Below are positions 17,415 to 25,156 of a DNA stretch of 64,000 bases, piece by piece. The position numbers were made by a program, and so were the translations under genes. Where the stretch lies: NCBI RefSeq assembly GCF_009184635.1, contig NZ_WELI01000002.1, positions 682,001 through 746,000 of the forward strand. The letters are read 5' to 3'. This stretch comes from Rudanella paleaurantiibacter. Its GTDB lineage: Bacteria; Bacteroidota; Bacteroidia; Cytophagales; Spirosomataceae. The notes under the pieces are model-generated. The model worked only from the letters and a program-made list of their open reading frames with translations, did not search any database and had not been told where the DNA came from. Numbering within the stretch: position 1 is the stretch's first letter; each line of letters starts with the position of its first letter.

Positions 17415-18193
17415 ATAATCAATTAACCATCGACGAACTGCGCGCCTACCAGGCTGGCCAACTCGACGGCCCGGCCCGGCACCGCGTGGAGCGTTTGCTG
17501 CTCGAAGACCCTTTCTATGCCGATGCACTCGAAGGGCTCGAAGCCTTGCAGCGCACCGGTGCCTCGCTGCCCCGCCAAACGGCCCAACTGCGGCAGGCCC
17601 TGCACCAGCGGATCGAGGAGTCGGCTTCTGAAAAGCGGCTGTTCCCGCTTTGGGTGACAACCATGGCCGCGTCGATTCTGCTGATGATGGGGGTGGCCCT
17701 GTATTTTATTTTCAACACGAAACCGGCCCGAAACACCACCCCACAACCACCCCGGCCTGCCGAAGCCGTCGGGGGATTCCCCGTTGAAATTGGCCCGAGC
17801 GACTCGGCCGTGCAAAAAACCGTCGAGACCGTTGCGGCCCTGGAAGAGCACACCAACCGCCATGCCGACCGGTTTGCCTATTTTTTTGCCACGAACCTGA
17901 GCGAGCCCGAAAAAGAAACGTTTACCGCGTTCCTGCGGGCTCAGGCATCGGCCGATTTTGGGGGGCCAATTTCGGTACGCGTACGTACAAGAGCCGACGG
18001 CTCAGTACAACGGGTTGAGGTTGAAGATGGGATTCTGATTGCCGAAAAAGGCCAAAAACCCCGGCGCGACTTCCGGCCCAGCCCGGCCGTAAAAGCCGAA
18101 GCCGAGCAACTGGTGCGGCAGTACCCCAACTGGCCCCGTAAACGGCAACTTATTCTTTGGGGACTGGGATGGCCCCAACCCGAAAAACCCTGA
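17411..18193 (+). CDS. Single-pass membrane protein, possible anti-sigma partner
   Basis: 260 aa, GTG start overlapping the sigma-factor stop. The N-terminus (residues 1-70, NNQLTIDELRAYQAGQLDGPARHRVERLLLEDPFYADALEGLEAL) resembles the cytoplasmic helical domain in front of anti-sigma or zinc-finger-like regulators of Bacteroidota. One membrane helix follows (about 79-98, VTTMAASILLMMGVALYFIF). The remainder is extracytoplasmic; its end (FGGPISVRVRTRADGSVQRV...AEQLVRQYPNWP) resembles a TonB-C-like or energy-transducer type fold. No zinc Cys/His cluster is seen. A role in controlling the sigma factor is inferred from coupling and topology. Confidence 0.65.
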   Translation: MNNQLTIDELRAYQAGQLDGPARHRVERLLLEDPFYADALEGLEALQRTGASLPRQTAQLRQALHQRIEESASEKRLFPLWVTTMAASILLMMGVALYFIFNTKPARNTTPQPPRPAEAVGGFPVEIGPSDSAVQKTVETVAALEEHTNRHADRFAYFFATNLSEPEKETFTAFLRAQASADFGGPISVRVRTRADGSVQRVEVEDGILIAEKGQKPRRDFRPSPAVKAEAEQLVRQYPNWPRKRQLILWGLGWPQPEKP

Positions 18194-18233
18194 ATGGACC
18201 TACCCCGGCTCTCTACGTACCTGGACTGAGTAA

Positions 18234-18317
18234 AATGAACAATGGAAAATGTACAATGGAATGGCTGACTATCAGCAGACAACCCGATTGTCCATTAGGC
18301 ATTTTACATTGTTCATT
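18234..18317. repeat. Imperfect 27-bp inverted repeat of the AATGnACAATG type
   Basis: 18234-18260 and 18291-18317 are reverse complements at 23 of 27 positions. The element fills the gap between convergent genes and probably ends both transcripts. Similar AATG-rich tracts recur at 10169-10400, 56646-56703 and 63159-63299. Confidence 0.75.
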
Positions 18318-18320
18318 CAC

Positions 18321-19220
18321 TTAGTTAGTCTTGCGCCGAATCACCCGTTGCAGGCTGTCGGGACCCAGAGCTTCGATCTCGGGTACACCCGCTTTGTACG
18401 ACCGGTATGAGGTATTGTCAATTCGGGTTGGGTAAGGCTTAAACGTGATGTACCGAAGCGGCTGTTTCCGAATCCAAAACGCCCCTTCGAGCAAGGCCAC
18501 AAACAACCGGGGCGGTTGGCTGTAACCAAAAGCCTGCCGCAATTTTTCGTTGATGAGCGCGGCAAAGGTGGGCTGCACAAGCGGCCGCAGCGGGGCCGGA
18601 AACCAGTTCTGGACAATCCGGACGGTGGCATCGGCAATACGCCGGTTCGACTCGGTGTACCGAAAATGAGCGGCCTCGTAGGCGTCGGTAAAGACCCGTA
18701 ACTCCTCAATTCTGTCGGGTATGTTCTCAATATGCATCCGGCGGCCCGCTTCCATCCAGAACCGGAACAGGGCCAGTTCTTCGCGGGGGGTGAGCGCGCG
18801 CCAGCCGTACTTGGCCAGCCAATCGATAGGATAAAACACAAACGTGGAAAGTACGAGCAGATAATCGTCGTTGGCGATGGGGTATGCCCCGTGAATCCGG
18901 TTCATGTGGTCGATAGCCCGGCGGCCGAGCTCACTATCGAGCCCCTCCTGCATGAACCACGAAATGAGCAGGCTCGTGTCGTCGTAACGCTTTTGTCCAC
19001 GTCGCTCAAACTCACCGGTACGTGCCAGTAGGCCCGAAATACTGGGGCTCGCGTAGGTATGAAACAGGGCCAGTTCGAGCGCCCGCGTGATGTCGAACGG
19101 AAATTCGTACCCCACCAGTAGTTGCACCATCCGTTCGTAGTCGTGTTCGGGGTTCAGTTGTTCCAGCTCCCGCCGAACCGCCGGGTTACGAAACAATCCC
19201 CATTTCTTGGCGTACTCCAT
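18321..19220 (-). CDS. Oxygenase MpaB-like (DUF2236) protein
   Basis: 299 aa, helical, no signal peptide. Family marks: GQKRYDDTSLLISWFMQEG (about 74-92), the His-containing RAIDHMNRIHGAYPIANDDYLLVLSTFVFYPIDW stretch (about 100-133), and GWRALTPREELALFRFW. The family includes fungal MpaB and is related to latex-clearing protein; several members are heme oxygenases. The substrate is unknown. It follows an acyl-CoA dehydrogenase gene by 36 nt on the same strand, so the two are likely cotranscribed, pointing to lipid or side-chain oxidation. Confidence 0.72.
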   Translation of the reverse strand: MEYAKKWGLFRNPAVRRELEQLNPEHDYERMVQLLVGYEFPFDITRALELALFHTYASPSISGLLARTGEFERRGQKRYDDTSLLISWFMQEGLDSELGRRAIDHMNRIHGAYPIANDDYLLVLSTFVFYPIDWLAKYGWRALTPREELALFRFWMEAGRRMHIENIPDRIEELRVFTDAYEAAHFRYTESNRRIADATVRIVQNWFPAPLRPLVQPTFAALINEKLRQAFGYSQPPRLFVALLEGAFWIRKQPLRYITFKPYPTRIDNTSYRSYKAGVPEIEALGPDSLQRVIRRKTN

Positions 19221-19256
19221 ACGTCGTTCTTAGTTTTTGGAAAGAGAAAAGCATTT

Positions 19257-20456
19257 TCAGGCTTTGTACACCCGTTTGTAGCCCACGGCATCAATCACAA
19301 TTTTGGCGATGATTTCGCGCATGATTTCCGACGAACCACCGGCAATAGTTCCCACGCGGGCGTCTCGGTAAGCCCGACTGATGGGATAATCGTCCATGTA
19401 GCCATAGCCGCCAAAAAACTGGAGGCAGGTATCCACTACCCGTTTCTGCATTTCGGAGGTGTAGAGCTTCGCCATCGAGCACTCTTTCACCACCACTTCG
19501 CCCTGTGTGTAAAGCCAGCAGGTGTGGTACACAAACTGCCGGGCCATTTCGATTTCGGTAGCCACATCGGCTATTTTGTGCCGGATAGCCTGAAACGCCC
19601 CAATGGGTTTCCCGAAAGCCTCCCGCTCCTGCAAGTACTGTAGCGTCCACGACAGGGCCAGGCCGGCACCCGACACGGCCATAATAGCCGCCACGAGCCG
19701 CTCCAGTTGCAGGCTTTCCATGAGGTAATAAAAACCCATATTTTCCTGCCCGATGAGGTTACTGGCGGGCACGCGCACCTCATCGAAACGGATTTCGGCC
19801 GTGTCTGACGAGTGCCAGCCCATTTTGTTCAGCTTGGTGCGGGTAATACCGGGACTATCCAGATCGACCACAATCAGGCTTAGCCCGTTCTGGGCAGTCC
19901 CTTCGGTATTGGTGCGGGCCGTGAGCGTAACAAAGTCACCATAGGTACCGTTGCTGATAAACGTTTTGGCACCACTGATAATGTACTCCTCGGCCCCGGT
20001 TTCGGCGTTGACCTGCCGACGAGCCACCGTCCGAATGGCCGACACATCGGAGCCGGCATCGGGTTCGGTGATGGCGAGGGCGGCTACTTTCTGCCCCGCA
20101 ATGGCCGGCACCAGGTATTTTTCTTTCAGAGCCGGGCTACCGGCTTTGGCCAGATGATTCACGGCCATGTACTCATGTACACTCACGGCCGTTGTAAACC
20201 CACCCATGCCACAACGGGCCAGCTCTTCTAGAAAAACAACCGAGTACCAGAAGTCGGCGTTGGAGCCTCCGTAAGCTTCGGAGTAAGGCAAGCCCAGATA
20301 CCCCAGTTGGCCCATTCGCTCGAAAATGGCGGGCGGAATACGCCGGGCCGTCTCCCAGGCCTCCGTATTAGGCACCACTTCGGTCTGAATAAACTGCCGG
20401 ATGCTCTGCCGAAACAGGTCGTGATCGTCGGAAAAATAAAGGGAGGGCCGCTTCAT
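19257..20456 (-). CDS. Acyl-CoA dehydrogenase, long-chain-like
   Basis: 399 aa FAD enzyme oxidising acyl-CoA to trans-2-enoyl-CoA. Seen: ALAITEPDAGSDVSAIRT (about 123-140, FAD/substrate contact), FISNGTYGDFVTLTART, REAFGKPIGAFQAIRHKIADV, and the C-terminal FGGYGYMDDYPISRAYRDARV...AGGSSEIMREII. The C-terminal Glu of the medium-chain enzyme (YEGTS) is Gly here (AGGSS); the alternative Glu in LQLERL is present, as in long-chain and isovaleryl-CoA dehydrogenases. It is upstream of the MpaB-like gene in the same operon. Confidence 0.88.
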   Translation of the reverse strand: MKRPSLYFSDDHDLFRQSIRQFIQTEVVPNTEAWETARRIPPAIFERMGQLGYLGLPYSEAYGGSNADFWYSVVFLEELARCGMGGFTTAVSVHEYMAVNHLAKAGSPALKEKYLVPAIAGQKVAALAITEPDAGSDVSAIRTVARRQVNAETGAEEYIISGAKTFISNGTYGDFVTLTARTNTEGTAQNGLSLIVVDLDSPGITRTKLNKMGWHSSDTAEIRFDEVRVPASNLIGQENMGFYYLMESLQLERLVAAIMAVSGAGLALSWTLQYLQEREAFGKPIGAFQAIRHKIADVATEIEMARQFVYHTCWLYTQGEVVVKECSMAKLYTSEMQKRVVDTCLQFFGGYGYMDDYPISRAYRDARVGTIAGGSSEIMREIIAKIVIDAVGYKRVYKA

Positions 20457-20483
20457 AGTCTGTTAATGCAATTTCTTCGTAGT

Positions 20484-20508
20484 GTTGTACTACAACCAAA
20501 AGTACAAC
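20484..20508 (-). promoter_or_regulatory. Promoter/operator region of the acyl-CoA dehydrogenase operon
   Basis: The minus strand has TACTTTTG (20504-20497), matching TAnnTTTG, with TTG 16 nt upstream (20523-20521). An inverted repeat GTTGTAC-N11-GTACAAC (20484-20490, 20502-20508) spans it, a plausible repressor site. Confidence 0.4.
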
Positions 20509-20596
20509 CCCCGGACCGTTCAAGAAAGTGAAGGGCCAAAATCAAACATTCACCTTGTGGGCTCGTTTACCCCGCAGTAACACATTCAAATTCACT

Positions 20597-21289
20597 ATGC
20601 AAAAGATTGTTTTTTTTCAACGCACATTACTCACGTTATCGCTCATAATCATTGCCTTAGCTACTGCCAATGCCCAAACGCGTCAGCGGTGGAGCTTCGG
20701 GCCGCGGCTGGGTCTCAACCTATCGAAATTTAGTGGCGACGTGATCATTCCGAACAATCAGGTTTCGGACACTAAATTCCTGCCCGGATTCTCGGCCGGT
20801 TTGGGTGCCATGTACAGCGACATCAGCCACTTTGGTTTTGCGATCGACGCCCTGTATTCACAACGCGGTGCACGCTACACCAATGGGAACTCACGCCAGC
20901 GAATCAACTATATCGAGATCACGCCTACGGCCCGCTATTTCCTGAACGATGGCGGTAATTTCCGGCCTAATATTCTGCTCGGTCCATCCGTTAATTTCCG
21001 GACAGGCGCCAATTTCGACCCAACCCAGGGTTCTCCAGCCGACAAGTTCGACAACATTAACTCGACTCGGCCCTATGATATTGGTATTACAGCGGGCTTA
21101 CAACTCAACTTCCGGGTTCGGAACCGCGAGCGGTTTATCATCGACACTCGCTTTACGCAGGGCCTGACCGACGTGATGACCACGCCCGGCGTTACGCGCA
21201 ACCAGACGATCACCATCGGGTTGGGCTACAACTTTGGCGTAGGCCGCAACTACAACCCCGGTGATCAGAAACTTCCTTTGCGCCGGTAA
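20597..21289 (+). CDS. Outer-membrane beta-barrel (PorT-like) protein
   Basis: 230 aa from the ATG at 20597, which starts a signal peptide (MQKIVFFQRTLLTLSLIIIALATANA); the frame continues 23 codons upstream without a plausible N-terminus. The mature part has amphipathic beta-strands of the small porin/PorT class (RWSFGPRLGLNLSKF, FLPGFSAGLGAMY, GFAIDALYSQRGARY, YDIGITAGLQLNFR, RFIIDTRFTQGLTDV, ITIGLGYNFGVG). Eight to ten strands are expected. Function is unknown beyond residence in the outer membrane. Confidence 0.8.
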   Translation: MQKIVFFQRTLLTLSLIIIALATANAQTRQRWSFGPRLGLNLSKFSGDVIIPNNQVSDTKFLPGFSAGLGAMYSDISHFGFAIDALYSQRGARYTNGNSRQRINYIEITPTARYFLNDGGNFRPNILLGPSVNFRTGANFDPTQGSPADKFDNINSTRPYDIGITAGLQLNFRVRNRERFIIDTRFTQGLTDVMTTPGVTRNQTITIGLGYNFGVGRNYNPGDQKLPLRR

Positions 21290-21316
21290 GCGTTTTATTC
21301 CTTTCGATTTCTGTAA

Positions 21317-21583
21317 AAACATGAGTCATCCCGAATTTTCAAGGTTTTGACTATGTTGATCCAAGCTCCTCCTTGGATGCCCCGTTAGGGGCCTAATGTT
21401 GGTAGCTAACCCGGTAAATAGATCGAATAGCAGAGCCCCGAAGGGGCGTAACTTGTTTAGGGTTACGCCCCTTCGGGGCTCTGCTAGTGGCGGGAGACGT
21501 CTTTTCTACCAATATTGGGCCCCTGACGGGGCGTTCGAGAAAGGAATCTCACCCTAACCTAAAATTCGGGATGACTCATGTTT
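21317..21583. repeat. 267-bp element of three nested inverted repeats
   Basis: Outer arms 21317-21339 and 21561-21583 are exact (23 bp). Middle arms 21379-21405 and 21506-21532 match at 24 of 27 positions, with the mismatches compatible with G-U pairing in one strand. Inner arms 21428-21452 and 21462-21486 are exact (25 bp, 9-nt loop). Each inner arm also contains a GCCCCGAAGGGGC self-hairpin. The element fills the gap between the porin gene and a convergent oxidoreductase gene and contains no gene. Confidence 0.85.
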
Positions 21584-21607
21584 AGGTTATTTACAGTACC
21601 AACTTCG

Positions 21608-22426
21608 TCAGAATAGCCGGGGGTCGGGGTGACTGAACGAGTACCCTGTTTGAGCAATCAGTTTGCCCGCCGAAACGATCTTGAACGGCAACGGCGACTC
21701 AGGCTCTACCAGTTGAGGCAAGGCATAACCGTGGTTTCGGCAACTGGCCGCGTACACCTCGGCGCGGGTCGGGTGCTGCGGAGCCACCACATTGTACACG
21801 CCCGTAAGACCTTGCTCAAGCACGGCTACCAGCAGACCCACGGCATCGTCGCGGTGTACGTAGTTGACCGGCACCGCCCCGCTATTTACCGTGCGACCGG
21901 CTACGTATTTGCCCGCCTGCCGCTCGTAACCCATCAGACCCCCGCACCGCAAGATCGTAACCTTGACCGAATCGGTCTGGAGCGATTGCCATATCTGCTC
22001 GGCCTGCACCAGCGCCGGAGCTGCCGACTCATCAGGGGTTTGTACATCAGTTTCGGTCACTTCCCGATTCAGCTCAGGGTACACCGAGGTTGAACTAACA
22101 TAAACCACCCACTTTACAGATGAGGCCGCAACGGCATCGGCTAAATGTCGCATCTGTTCCGGGTGGAATGCGTCGCCCATTTTACCCGCTTTGGGTGGTA
22201 CATTCACCACCAGCACGTCGGCTTCCAGCAAGTACGGCAAATTACCTTTGGGGTCGGGGTTGAGCGTCATAACCACCGCATCGTAACCGCTACGTTGTAA
22301 TGAGGCCTCTTTTTCAGAAGTACTGGTACTGCCTTTTACAACGTAGCCTTTTTGTTGCAGAGCCTGCGCCAATGGCAAGCCCAGCCACCCTAAGCCAATA
22401 ATACTGATTCGCGGTGTGTTCGTCAT
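21608..22426 (-). CDS. NAD(P)-dependent oxidoreductase, YeeZ-like extended SDR
   Basis: 272 aa with an N-terminal dinucleotide-binding loop ISIIGLGWLGLPLAQALQQKGY (GxGxxG type). The middle VVYVSSTSVYPELNREVTE resembles the extended SDR active-site strand with Ser and Tyr, but the usual YxxxK is not clear. VNYVHRDDAVGLLVAVLEQGLTGVYNVVAP is the typical later motif of nucleoside-sugar epimerase relatives such as YeeZ. Substrate unknown. Single gene convergent with the porin gene. Confidence 0.75.
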   Translation of the reverse strand: MTNTPRISIIGLGWLGLPLAQALQQKGYVVKGSTSTSEKEASLQRSGYDAVVMTLNPDPKGNLPYLLEADVLVVNVPPKAGKMGDAFHPEQMRHLADAVAASSVKWVVYVSSTSVYPELNREVTETDVQTPDESAAPALVQAEQIWQSLQTDSVKVTILRCGGLMGYERQAGKYVAGRTVNSGAVPVNYVHRDDAVGLLVAVLEQGLTGVYNVVAPQHPTRAEVYAASCRNHGYALPQLVEPESPLPFKIVSAGKLIAQTGYSFSHPDPRLF

Positions 22427-22507
22427 GTTTAGCTGTTTAATTAGAGGGGCACGTTTGGTTTTGCTTTCAGAACGACATACAAAAGTCCTCTTCTGTCCTA
22501 AACAAAC

Positions 22508-22540
22508 AAAGCCGTACCGGAAAACTCCCGGTACGGCTTT
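22508..22540 (-). terminator. Terminator of the SusCD operon
   Basis: A 13-bp stem (22508-22520 with 22528-22540) followed on the minus strand by TTTGTTTGTTT-type sequence. It lies 40 nt past the DUF1735 gene stop. Confidence 0.75.
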
Positions 22541-22579
22541 GTGCTATCCGAACGACGGTCCGCTCGGTTTAGGCTTCTC

Positions 22580-23551
22580 TTAGCGAGGATGCGAGAACGT
22601 CAGCGTCTCTTTCCAGGTAGTCCGAACGTTGGGCGCAGCCGCTACTACACTCGGCTGAACCATGAAGTAGTTCAGGCTGATGGTTTTGGCCGCTGGGTCA
22701 TATTTGTTGGCACCCGATGGGTCCAGACGAGCCGAACGAGTGTTGCCCGCAGGCTGACCATAGAAATTGGTAACCGCAACGATCTTATCCGTAGCCGGGT
22801 CGAATTCAACCACCCCGCCGAAGCTGCCGTAGTAGCTGATACCGGTACCTGTCCAGAATACGTGTGCCGGAGCACCGATGCCATACTCCCGGTCAACGAT
22901 GGCACACTTGGTGGCCGAGATCGTTTCGAGCGAGTACTCCAGCGGCTGACCTACTTCGGTCAGGTGCTTGAAGGCGGCATTGGTTACGTCGACCATCGTT
23001 CCTTTCACCGTATAAACGCCGTCGTACTTGTTCTTGGCGTTTACACTCAGCAGAATAGTACCGAAGTTACCACTCACTGTGCCCGTTGACGCCGATTTGA
23101 TCTGAAGCGGCAGCACGTAGTTTTTGCTGAAATCGAAGTTGTTGCTCTTAAACTTCAGCACCACATCGGCCGTACGCTCTCCTTTCCGAATCGTTGCCGA
23201 CGTTGGGAGGGTGTACAACGAAGCCGGAATCAGTTCATACGCCGTGCTTTGCTCGGTGTTGTACTGCTTGATGGCTGGCTCGTCGATACCCAGTGTAACG
23301 GCGATATCTTCGGGAGCCACCTGCGCGCCCGAATAGCTTACCGTAACGGTGTAGCTGTTTTCGGGGGCCAGATCAAACGCTTTGGTGTACAGAGCATACT
23401 TGCTGCCGTACGGCGACACAAAACTCGACGGGTTCTTGAACTCAATCACGTTGGTCGACTTGTCGGGGTCCAGCGTAATCGTGTCCTTCAAACATGACGT
23501 CAGGACCAGCCCCAACGCAAAAACTAAAAGTATATTGAAATATTTTTTCAT
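22580..23551 (-). CDS. DUF1735-domain surface lipoprotein of the SusCD operon
   Basis: 323 aa. The signal ends in a lipobox (LVLTSC, Cys 20). The body has a DUF1735-like N-terminal beta domain (about 30-155: NSYTVTVSYSGAQVAPEDIAVTLGIDE, YTLPTSATIRKGERTADVVLKF) and a C-terminal beta-rich domain with conserved aromatic residues (GGVVEFDPATDKIVAVTNFYG, and ISLNYFMVQPS). Such lipoproteins follow susD in many Bacteroidota loci and act as surface glycan- or ligand-binding partners. It is 8 nt downstream of susD. Its ligand is unknown. Confidence 0.8.
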   Translation of the reverse strand: MKKYFNILLVFALGLVLTSCLKDTITLDPDKSTNVIEFKNPSSFVSPYGSKYALYTKAFDLAPENSYTVTVSYSGAQVAPEDIAVTLGIDEPAIKQYNTEQSTAYELIPASLYTLPTSATIRKGERTADVVLKFKSNNFDFSKNYVLPLQIKSASTGTVSGNFGTILLSVNAKNKYDGVYTVKGTMVDVTNAAFKHLTEVGQPLEYSLETISATKCAIVDREYGIGAPAHVFWTGTGISYYGSFGGVVEFDPATDKIVAVTNFYGQPAGNTRSARLDPSGANKYDPAAKTISLNYFMVQPSVVAAAPNVRTTWKETLTFSHPR

Positions 23552-23559
23552 GAGTCAGA

Positions 23560-25146
23560 TCAATTGGGGTCCCAGAAAATCAGATCGCCAAATACGTTGA
23601 TTGCCTTGTAGTTAGCCGAGTTGTACGACTGTTCCGACGATGGGTACAGTACGCGGGTAGGCAGCTTATCGGGCCGTGATGAGTTCGACTTGTTCGAAGC
23701 AATGTTGGTGTAACCGTTACCAGCCGGGTTGGTTTTTGGGTAGCCCGTCCGACGGTACTCGTTCCAGCCTTCTTCTGAGTTAATCATCGCCACAGCAATG
23801 TACTTCTGGGTGATGATAGCCTCCAGTTTCTGGTCATTGGTGGTTGCCAGGCTAAAGTTAACCAGGTAGCTGGCCGCGTTGTCGGTCTTGTACTTGGCTA
23901 CGTCGGTGGCTACGTTTTTGTTCGATGCTACCGCGTTGGTTACGTCTTTGTACAGGTACGTGTACGAATCCGTGATACCCTGATTGAAGCTTACCGCCGG
24001 ATCGCCCGCCAGCAGACCTTTCAACCGACCTTCGGCCTGCAAAAAGCTCGACTCAGCGGCCAGCATCAGAACCTGTCCCTGCGAGGGGCCTTTCAACACG
24101 CCCAGTGCGTTGCTGATGCTCGATGCGCTGCTAAACGTACCTGTGTACCAGGTTGAATAGTTGGTAATAACTGTTGGCGCGTTCGACTCGTTGCCCAACT
24201 GGTTGATCGGCGTAGCCGGGTTGCTCACCCCAAAGTTTTTGAACAGTACGCTACCCCGACCTGGGTCGGTCAGTTTCTGACCATTGTAGAATCCGTACAC
24301 ATACTGGGTCGAAATCCGCGACGAGTTAGCCAGCGTACCGGTTGTCGAGTAGCCAAACGTGTTCCAAGATGGGTTTGGCTTGTCTTTCACATAACCGGGG
24401 TTCACAATAGCATCAGCTGTCAGGAAACCCAGGTTCTTATCCAGCGCAGCGGCCTTTGAGGTCACAAACGACGACAAGGCAGCAACACCCGACATCCGAA
24501 TCAAAATCCGCAGCTTGATGGTATTGGCAAACTGCTTCCAGCGAGTCATGTCGCCACCAAAAAGTGGGTCTGACGATGAGTTGAGGCTCAGCGGGAATTT
24601 CGCATTGTTGATCGTTGCAATAGCCTGATCGAGTTGGTTGATCAGGTCCTGATACACGGCCGAACCTGAATCATACTTCGGCGCCAGGTTACCATTGCCT
24701 TTCAGAGCCTCGCTGTACGGAACATCGTTGAAAGCATCAACCAGACGCTGGTAGCTCAGAGCCGTCATGATACGGGCAGCAGCGTTGTAATACGCCTGAT
24801 CGTCTTTACCATCGGTTTGCTCCAGTACATACTTGTAATCCTGGAGGTTGTCGTAGGTATTGGTCCACAAGAAGTTATAATCTCCCGGTACGAGGTTGTA
24901 GTTCAATAGGTTACCAAAGCCAGAGAAACCACCGGCATTGGCAATGTAGCCACCGAAGTGAGCCCCGTAGTTGAAGTTGAACTGCGACGTAATAGCGGCC
25001 GAACCAACAATGGCCTGCGGCAACACGAGTTGTGCCGAAGCGCTGGTAGCCTGGTTGGGGTTGGTGTTAACGTCCAGATACTTTTCGCAGGAAGTTGCGA
25101 GAAAGGTGGTGAGCGTCAACAACAAATAGATATGTATTTTTTTCAT
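23560..25146 (-). CDS. SusD/RagB family nutrient-binding lipoprotein
   Basis: 528 aa with lipobox LATSC at the N-terminus (Cys 20). Family marks: KYLDVNTNPNQATSAS (about 22-37), YNFLWTNTYDNLQDYKYVLEQ (about 92-112), RIMTALSYQRLVDAFNDVPYSEAL, MTRWKQFANTIKLRILIRMSGV, and LAAESSFLQAEGRLKG with the later NSEEGWNEYRRTGYP. These place it in the SusD-like group that caps SusC on the cell surface and delivers ligand to it. It lies between the SusC gene (10 nt) and the DUF1735 gene (8 nt). No glycosidase is in the operon, so the substrate may not be a glycan. Confidence 0.92.
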   Translation of the reverse strand: MKKIHIYLLLTLTTFLATSCEKYLDVNTNPNQATSASAQLVLPQAIVGSAAITSQFNFNYGAHFGGYIANAGGFSGFGNLLNYNLVPGDYNFLWTNTYDNLQDYKYVLEQTDGKDDQAYYNAAARIMTALSYQRLVDAFNDVPYSEALKGNGNLAPKYDSGSAVYQDLINQLDQAIATINNAKFPLSLNSSSDPLFGGDMTRWKQFANTIKLRILIRMSGVAALSSFVTSKAAALDKNLGFLTADAIVNPGYVKDKPNPSWNTFGYSTTGTLANSSRISTQYVYGFYNGQKLTDPGRGSVLFKNFGVSNPATPINQLGNESNAPTVITNYSTWYTGTFSSASSISNALGVLKGPSQGQVLMLAAESSFLQAEGRLKGLLAGDPAVSFNQGITDSYTYLYKDVTNAVASNKNVATDVAKYKTDNAASYLVNFSLATTNDQKLEAIITQKYIAVAMINSEEGWNEYRRTGYPKTNPAGNGYTNIASNKSNSSRPDKLPTRVLYPSSEQSYNSANYKAINVFGDLIFWDPN

Positions 25147-25156
25147 TGGTCGTCAA

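Noticed and set aside
19340-19365. Acyl-CoA dehydrogenase with Gly in place of the C-terminal catalytic Glu, taken as inactive
   Set aside because: Long-chain and isovaleryl-type enzymes use a Glu elsewhere, and the matching LQLERL Glu is present.
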